A stretch of DNA of 56,561 nt, from contig SUSW01000002.1 of the NCBI GenBank assembly GCA_015063235.1, positions 1 through 56,561 of the forward strand, in the 5' to 3' direction. The notes beneath the pieces were generated by a model, which saw only the letters and a list, made by a program, of their open reading frames with translations, did no database searches and was not told the DNA's origin. Origin of the DNA: Thermoplasmata archaeon (GTDB taxonomy: Archaea > Thermoplasmatota > Thermoplasmata > Methanomassiliicoccales > Methanomethylophilaceae). A program made the translations under genes and the position numbers. This document shows positions 52,309 to 56,561 of this stretch, one piece after another (position 1 is the first letter of the stretch; each line of letters begins with the position of its first letter).

Positions 52309-52935
52309 TCAGTAGATCCTTTTGATACTGCTGAAACAGACATCTACCATGTCGTCCAGATCTATCTTGCTATGCATATCTTGGACCTTCTCGACCTTAG
52401 CCTCGGTTACAGGTCCGATCGGAACAGCAGCACATCCAGACGTCTTGATGATTGAGATATCGAACGTGCCTATGCGTTTGGCGATGTCGATAACTTCGAG
52501 CTTGTCGAGTCCGATGAGCGGTCTTAGTACAGGGAAGTCCAATCCGTTCTGCTCAGCCCTGATATTCATCAGAGTCTGTGAGGCGACCTGTCCTAGAGAA
52601 TCTCCCATGACGATCCCCGAAGCACCGTTAGCCTGTGCGAACTTCTTTGCGACTCTGTGCATGGTCCGCTTGCATAATACGCACTGGTAATGAGGATCGC
52701 AGTTATCCTGGATGATCTTCTGATTCCTGCCGTGGTCTGCAACGTAGACAGGGAATTCCTTCTTCGTGTAGGACTCCAGCTGCTTGGAGATCATTATCAC
52801 CTTCTCCAGATCCTTCGGATCGCCGAAGTCCCCGTTGCTCATATGGAGTAGGATGACATCCGCTCCGGCCTCGGACATCAGATATGATGCCACCGGTGAG
52901 TCGATACCGCCTGAGATTAATGCAACTACCTTCAT
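52309..52935 (-). CDS. thiI: ThiI catalytic PP-loop domain as a separate protein
   Basis: A 208-residue ATP pyrophosphatase equal to the C-terminal half of ThiI, the enzyme for 4-thiouridine in tRNA and, in bacteria, thiamine sulfur transfer. SGGIDSPVA (8-16) is intact; Cys85 and Cys88 (YQCVLCKR) form the CxxC that archaeal ThiI needs; MGDSLGQVASQTLMN and KTSGCAAVPIGPVTEAK are family marks. It lacks the THUMP RNA-binding part, which is in the gene just upstream (4-base gap). Confidence 0.85.
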   Translation of the reverse strand: MKVVALISGGIDSPVASYLMSEAGADVILLHMSNGDFGDPKDLEKVIMISKQLESYTKKEFPVYVADHGRNQKIIQDNCDPHYQCVLCKRTMHRVAKKFAQANGASGIVMGDSLGQVASQTLMNIRAEQNGLDFPVLRPLIGLDKLEVIDIAKRIGTFDISIIKTSGCAAVPIGPVTEAKVEKVQDMHSKIDLDDMVDVCFSSIKRIY

Positions 52936-52939
52936 TTTA

Positions 52940-53812
52940 TCAGATCCTGTGATACACGATGTCCACAGCGTCCGTTCGATCAGTCCTCATCTGTGTGATC
53001 AGTCTGTTGATGGTTCCGTCATTCATCCCTATTGTGGGCATGAAAACCGGGAGTCCCCCGTTATCTATGTCACCGAGTTGCTCTAGTCTGTTCCCGGATA
53101 CAAATCCGAGAGTCTTATCGGGGACTCCTCTTTCGGAATTGAATGTCTTCAGATGGGGATCATACTTCTTCAGTAGCGATACGTCATAATCGCCGCATAC
53201 GGAGACCTTACAGCCTCTCTTCATCATCAGCCAAGCGGATACTAGGCCGCGGTTGTCGTTCACATATGCGACCACCTTTCCTTGGCTTCCCAGGGGAAGA
53301 CCGGCATGGCACCTGATGTACGATGTGAAGATGTAGGCCTTGTTGGATCTGACCTCTATGAAAATAGTACGATCGGGGTTCGAGAGATTGACCTTCACTC
53401 CTCTGTCTGAATTAGCTTCCAAAACGGCTGCTCCGATTTCCTTCTCCAAATCCATGCTGGTGAAACTGTAGTTCCTTCCATCTCTCCTCGCATCGATGGC
53501 GAACGAATCCCCGATTTGCAGAATATCTCTTGAGACTTGTGTTACCAGCTGCTTTATTGACTCCATGTCTGCCTCGCATATGTTCGCTACGGACAATGAG
53601 GCGATGCCGAATACCTTCTTCAGGGAACGAATGGCACTTTGAATATCCTCAGTTTCGACATACAATCTGGCATTGGCCCGGGTTACGATCGCCTCGACGG
53701 AATCGTTAGCCAGCATGTCGATCATGTTGCGCTTCAGTATTCCTTCGAACCTGCGTCTTACCGGATCGCTCTTCAATCCGATCTCGCAGTACCTAACCAA
53801 TATCGTTTCCAT
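52940..53812 (-). CDS. ThiI-like THUMP protein with inactive PP-loop
   Basis: A 290-residue protein with the ThiI order: N-terminal ferredoxin-like part (ILVRYCEIGLKSDPVRRRF), THUMP domain (about 70-170, FAIDARRDGRNYSF, FIEVRSNKAYIF) and the linker CHAGLPLGSQGKV. Where active ThiI has SGGIDSPVA it has NDNRGLVSA (185-193), so the ATP loop is lost; a remnant of the domain follows. With the separate catalytic protein downstream it probably forms a two-subunit enzyme. The ATG at 53812 has a GGGGTGA site. Confidence 0.85.
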   Translation of the reverse strand: METILVRYCEIGLKSDPVRRRFEGILKRNMIDMLANDSVEAIVTRANARLYVETEDIQSAIRSLKKVFGIASLSVANICEADMESIKQLVTQVSRDILQIGDSFAIDARRDGRNYSFTSMDLEKEIGAAVLEANSDRGVKVNLSNPDRTIFIEVRSNKAYIFTSYIRCHAGLPLGSQGKVVAYVNDNRGLVSAWLMMKRGCKVSVCGDYDVSLLKKYDPHLKTFNSERGVPDKTLGFVSGNRLEQLGDIDNGGLPVFMPTIGMNDGTINRLITQMRTDRTDAVDIVYHRI

Positions 53813-53867
53813 CTGTTCACCCCTATCGGTATCTGAACCCCATTCTGCAATACTACTTATATAATAA

Positions 53868-53884
53868 TTTCCTATATGAAAATA
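53868..53884. promoter_or_regulatory. Cluster-2 operator between ThiI-like and marker 8 genes
   Basis: TTTCCTATATGAAAATA, identical to the site at 45117. It lies between a bidirectional TATA-like run (CTTATATAAT, about 53855-53864) and the ATG at 53903, which has an AAGGTGA site. Confidence 0.62.
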
Positions 53885-53902
53885 GTATAATAAGGTGAGA
53901 AC

Positions 53903-54748
53903 ATGGTCAATCACGGCAGACATGTATTCGATGCCATCGGCATGACACGGGTGATAATAGAGAATGGAGAAGTTGTCTATGTTGGTGAATCCGAACTGGA
54001 ATACTGCCCTCTGTTTAAGAAATTCAGAGGGATGGAGAACATTACGCCGGAGATGGTCAGGGAGAACATCGAGTTCCGCATCAGGGATTTCGGCTTCTGT
54101 ACGGAGAACCGTGTAGTACGTGCCGATGATTACATCACATTTGGTGTCTCAGAGATTCTGAGTACCGCTCTCGAGAACGGCAGGATAGATGCTGCTGTGA
54201 TAGCTGCGGATGGCTGTGGAACGGCCGTGATCACAGACCCTCACATTCTTCAGGGACTGTGCGGAAGAATCTCAGGTCTGGTAGAGACCTCTCCTTTGCA
54301 GGTGGTCCTCAATGCCGTAGGGAGGGACAACGTAGTCGATCCGGAGACTGTTCCGGTCAACATGGTAATGGGTGCGAATCTTGCGGACTCCAAGGGGTAT
54401 CAGAGGTTCTCGGTCACGGTATGCAAACCCGAAGATGCCAAGGCCATCAGGGAACGCTACGGGGACAGGGCGATAATCGTAGGAGTGCATACCAGCCATA
54501 TCAACCGTTGCGGTGTCGGCACCATGTTCGACTGCTGCGATTTCATCACCGCATGCGGATCCAGGTGGACGAGGGAGATAGCGCATGAAAGGAATGCGCT
54601 TGTCGCCGGGAACAAGGTGGAGATCTTCGGAATAACGGATGTCGGAAAGCAGATGGTCCTGGAAAAGCTCAGATCTATAGGAAAGGAACCGTATAACGGG
54701 GAGGAGCTTGATGAGCCCAGACCGTTAATCGAGTATCAATGTGATTGA
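53903..54748 (+). CDS. Methanogenesis marker protein 8 (DUF2099)
   Basis: A 281-residue protein nearly restricted to methanogens, of unknown function. GMTRVIIENGEVVYVGE, YCPLFKKFRGMENITPEMVRENIEFRIRDFGFCT, GRISGLVETSPL and the Cys-rich INRCGVGTMFDCCDFITACGSRW are family hallmarks, the last suggesting metal or Fe-S binding. Placing it under a cluster-2 operator opposite the ThiI pair suggests a link to sulfur chemistry. This is the clearest methanogen marker in the window. Confidence 0.92.
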   Translation: MVNHGRHVFDAIGMTRVIIENGEVVYVGESELEYCPLFKKFRGMENITPEMVRENIEFRIRDFGFCTENRVVRADDYITFGVSEILSTALENGRIDAAVIAADGCGTAVITDPHILQGLCGRISGLVETSPLQVVLNAVGRDNVVDPETVPVNMVMGANLADSKGYQRFSVTVCKPEDAKAIRERYGDRAIIVGVHTSHINRCGVGTMFDCCDFITACGSRWTREIAHERNALVAGNKVEIFGITDVGKQMVLEKLRSIGKEPYNGEELDEPRPLIEYQCD

Positions 54749-54856
54749 CAATAAAGTGGCGGGCCTGAAGGGATATGAAACCTGCCCGTTCCAGATACCT
54801 TCTTGAAAAAGTCTATCAAGCCCGATTCAGCTTGAATAGGACGTTTCGAGTCCCTG

Positions 54857-55284
54857 GTGAAAACTTATTTGACATCGATTCCAAAATCACTCGAACCCTT
54901 TGAGAAGTGTCCGAAGGTTACCCTCTCCGATGTCCTCAGGAACATACCCGCTATCAAGCGCCGTACGAAGGAGTTTGGCTGTTGGCCCTTCGATACCGAT
55001 GACCTCATAATAAAGCTGCTTAAGGGGGAAATGTCATTGGACGATACTCTCCTTCAGGCGATACTTCTTGATTGGATTGAGAGTGAGGACTATAACAAAT
55101 TCCTTAATCTCGAGACAGGCGAGTTCATATACGCCAAATCCGCCAAGGGGGCAATGTGGTTTATGCGACGAGGAAGACCAAGAAGAGGGATGCCCTTAAG
55201 AAAGCCATAGAGGGTAAGGTGTTCTACGACTGTCAGGACTTCCAACACGAACTCGATGTTTGGGCGATATCAATAATGAGTTAG
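54857..55284 (+). pseudogene. Unknown gene split by a frame shift in a G5 run
   Basis: From 54857 the frame reads a plausible protein (KCPKVTLSDVLRNIPAIKRR, LKGEMSLDDTLLQAILLDWI, NLETGEFIYAKSAKG) until a GGGGG run at about 55147-55151. The next frame continues naturally as NVVYATRKTKKRDALKKAIE and YDCQDFQHELDVWAISIMS to a TAG at 55282-55284 that is followed at once by TGA. One added G would give about 142 residues. It may be a pseudogene or a sequencing error. The family is unknown. Confidence 0.55.
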
Positions 55285-55305
55285 TGACTGATCGAGTTTC
55301 TAACA

Positions 55306-55494
55306 TCATGGTTCGAACGGATTGTCTGCAGCATCCTGCTTGACCATCTCGTTGAGCTCATCGAGGGACATGTCATCAAAAACTTGTCTTCTCCAGAGGG
55401 TGTAATCCGGACAACTGGCCCTTACCGAGTTGATGAACTGCTCCGCATTGACATGACCTAGTTTCTCGACCAGACATTTCATTCCGATCATCAT
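55306..55494 (-). CDS. Small helical protein, unknown
   Basis: A 62-residue protein (VEKLGHVNAEQFINSVRAS, CPDYTLWRRQVFDDMSLDEL). I recall many similar short proteins in gut bacteria and archaea with the pattern G.V.AE.FI...R....DYT.W.....MS..E, of unknown role. It converges on the frame-shifted gene with 21 bases between stops, which may hint at a pair. Confidence 0.6.
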   Translation of the reverse strand: MMIGMKCLVEKLGHVNAEQFINSVRASCPDYTLWRRQVFDDMSLDELNEMVKQDAADNPFEP

Positions 55495-55656
55495 GATCGA
55501 GTCTACTGTTCAATCAATTGTGGTGGGTCCTTTGCAGCCACTGTGCCGATGTGACCTGGACTTCCGCTTTGCATTCAGACTAATGCTGTCAAGCATGCAG
55601 ATGGAGCAGGTCTCCGTCGACAGAGGATTCATCGACACGGTAGCCGTAAAGAGTTC

Positions 55657-56556
55657 TCATTTCTCTATTTTTATCATCACATCGATTTGCCATTTGTCCC
55701 CATCGACTTTTCCTGATGTTGATATAATGTACTTTCCGTACACATATACCTTGTAATCCTCGTATTTCTCTATCAGCGATCCATCGTGAACATCACCGTT
55801 CACAGTGTATATCTTGACTTTGAAATCGCCAAGTTTTCCGCTCGATTCCGTGATGGTCGCCCCTTTATACAGATCCGGCGAATACGTGTAGATTACGCTC
55901 GCCTCGAAGAATTTGTCCTTTGTGACGACGTAGTTCTCCGCACCTTCGAATTCCCAGTCCGCATATAGTTTAGAGTCCTTTGTTTTGTAAGAATAAACAT
56001 CCGTGTATTTTTCGTAGTTCTCTTCATCTAATGTGTACGTGTATTCATCGGCGATCTGTCCAGTGACTGATTTAACGGTCTCCGTGCCGTCCGTTGTTAT
56101 GACGAGGTCTTTGAAAGTGTATTTTGTGTAATCAGTATCGTATTCTTCCGTGTATACTCCGTTGATCCTGTAACTGTCCCCTTCCTTGTTTACAGTCACA
56201 CCTTCAGGAATCGCGGAACTGTCTGTATAGTCGAACATGAATTCCGATTTGCTGAAATTATCGAGTTCTATCGAAGTGTCGTCTTTCCATACGCCTTTGT
56301 ATGTACTTGTGTACTTGACATCGTTATCGACCACTTCTTTCACGACGGTTTTAGCTTTGGCATTTCCTTTACCGTCAGAATCGCTGATGTCGTATGTCAT
56401 GGTAAGTCCCTTGACTATGTTCTCGTCCGAATCCAATATGCTCAAATCGCCATGGTCTGCACCGCCATTGTTCTGTGTGGACATAGCAAAATATGCGCCG
56501 ACTCCAATAAGGATTGCAGCAGCACATACGATAATCGCAAGTACAGTTCTGTTCAT
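55657..56556 (-). CDS. Membrane-anchored surface protein, unknown
   Basis: A 299-residue exported protein: anchor at 4-25 (TVLAIIVCAAAILIGVGAYF), Asn/Gly linker, then a beta-rich, Tyr/Asp/Lys-rich extracellular part. The anchor and linker match those of the InlB-repeat protein and the nucleosidase. The start is five bases from the window end, so its promoter is not visible. Confidence 0.65.
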   Translation of the reverse strand: MNRTVLAIIVCAAAILIGVGAYFAMSTQNNGGADHGDLSILDSDENIVKGLTMTYDISDSDGKGNAKAKTVVKEVVDNDVKYTSTYKGVWKDDTSIELDNFSKSEFMFDYTDSSAIPEGVTVNKEGDSYRINGVYTEEYDTDYTKYTFKDLVITTDGTETVKSVTGQIADEYTYTLDEENYEKYTDVYSYKTKDSKLYADWEFEGAENYVVTKDKFFEASVIYTYSPDLYKGATITESSGKLGDFKVKIYTVNGDVHDGSLIEKYEDYKVYVYGKYIISTSGKVDGDKWQIDVMIKIEK

Positions 56557-56561
56557 GAGAA

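Noticed and set aside
1-56561. tRNA genes, rRNA genes, insertion sequences and CRISPR arrays
   Set aside because: I looked for T-loop sequences, transposase motifs with terminal repeats and spaced direct repeats by eye and found none I could support.

Overview
The window reads as a chromosomal segment of a methanogenic archaeon of the Thermoplasmata, most likely Methanomassiliicoccales and probably a gut-associated Methanomethylophilaceae lineage. The evidence is an acidic-tailed ribosomal P1, archaeal primase large subunit, archaeal phosphopantothenate synthetase, an archaeal-type CDP-alcohol phosphotransferase, methanogenesis marker protein 8, a DUF1638-like protein and a lone corrinoid-binding domain. 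TGA is used as the stop codon by nearly all genes and TAG is very rare. One gene has an in-frame TAG where a lysine would be expected, which suits a pyrrolysine-using organism. Many starts lie about 25 bases after a TATA box with no leader; others carry GGAGG or GGTGA sites. I saw no tRNA, rRNA, CRISPR array or intact insertion sequence. Layout: 1-9.3 kb is housekeeping (P1, a divergent FtsZ-like protein, TrmJ-like methylase, a pantothenate/SAH-recycling/nucleoside-kinase/AK6/lipid operon, PriL, a radical SAM protein). 9.4-16 kb holds malic enzyme, a J-domain/HIRAN pair with the in-frame TAG, membrane proteins and an InlB-repeat surface protein. 16-22 kb is the first sulfur cluster: rrf2, cysK and metY, divergent from metA, iscS and iscU. 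22-38 kb is accessory: a B12-domain protein, a membrane-anchored MTA/SAH nucleosidase, a Gp37-like protein, two decayed genes, anchored phosphatase and surface proteins, a TM2-MATE fusion flanked by four related membrane proteins, and a papain-like surface peptidase. 38.4-42 kb holds a probable RiPP locus: TetR regulator, a 56-residue precursor with three Cys repeats, a radical SAM/SPASM maturase and an MDR oxidoreductase. 43.6-54.7 kb is the second sulfur cluster: metY2, pdxT/pdxS, cystathionine enzyme, cysK2, rrf2, gamma-lyase-like enzyme, LarE, a split ThiI and marker protein 8. How it works together: each sulfur cluster has its own Rrf2 regulator with a cysteine triad and its own palindrome at promoters. 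CCTAC-n7-(G/A)TAGG marks cluster 1, and TTTCCTATATGAAAATA-like sites mark five promoters in cluster 2. This suggests two sulfur or Fe-S responsive regulons covering homocysteine/cysteine synthesis, PLP supply, Fe-S assembly and tRNA/cofactor thiolation. The most unusual items are the Cys-repeat RiPP locus, the in-frame TAG, the duplicated ThiI halves (one with a destroyed PP-loop), the cluster-2 palindrome and the exported nucleosidase.
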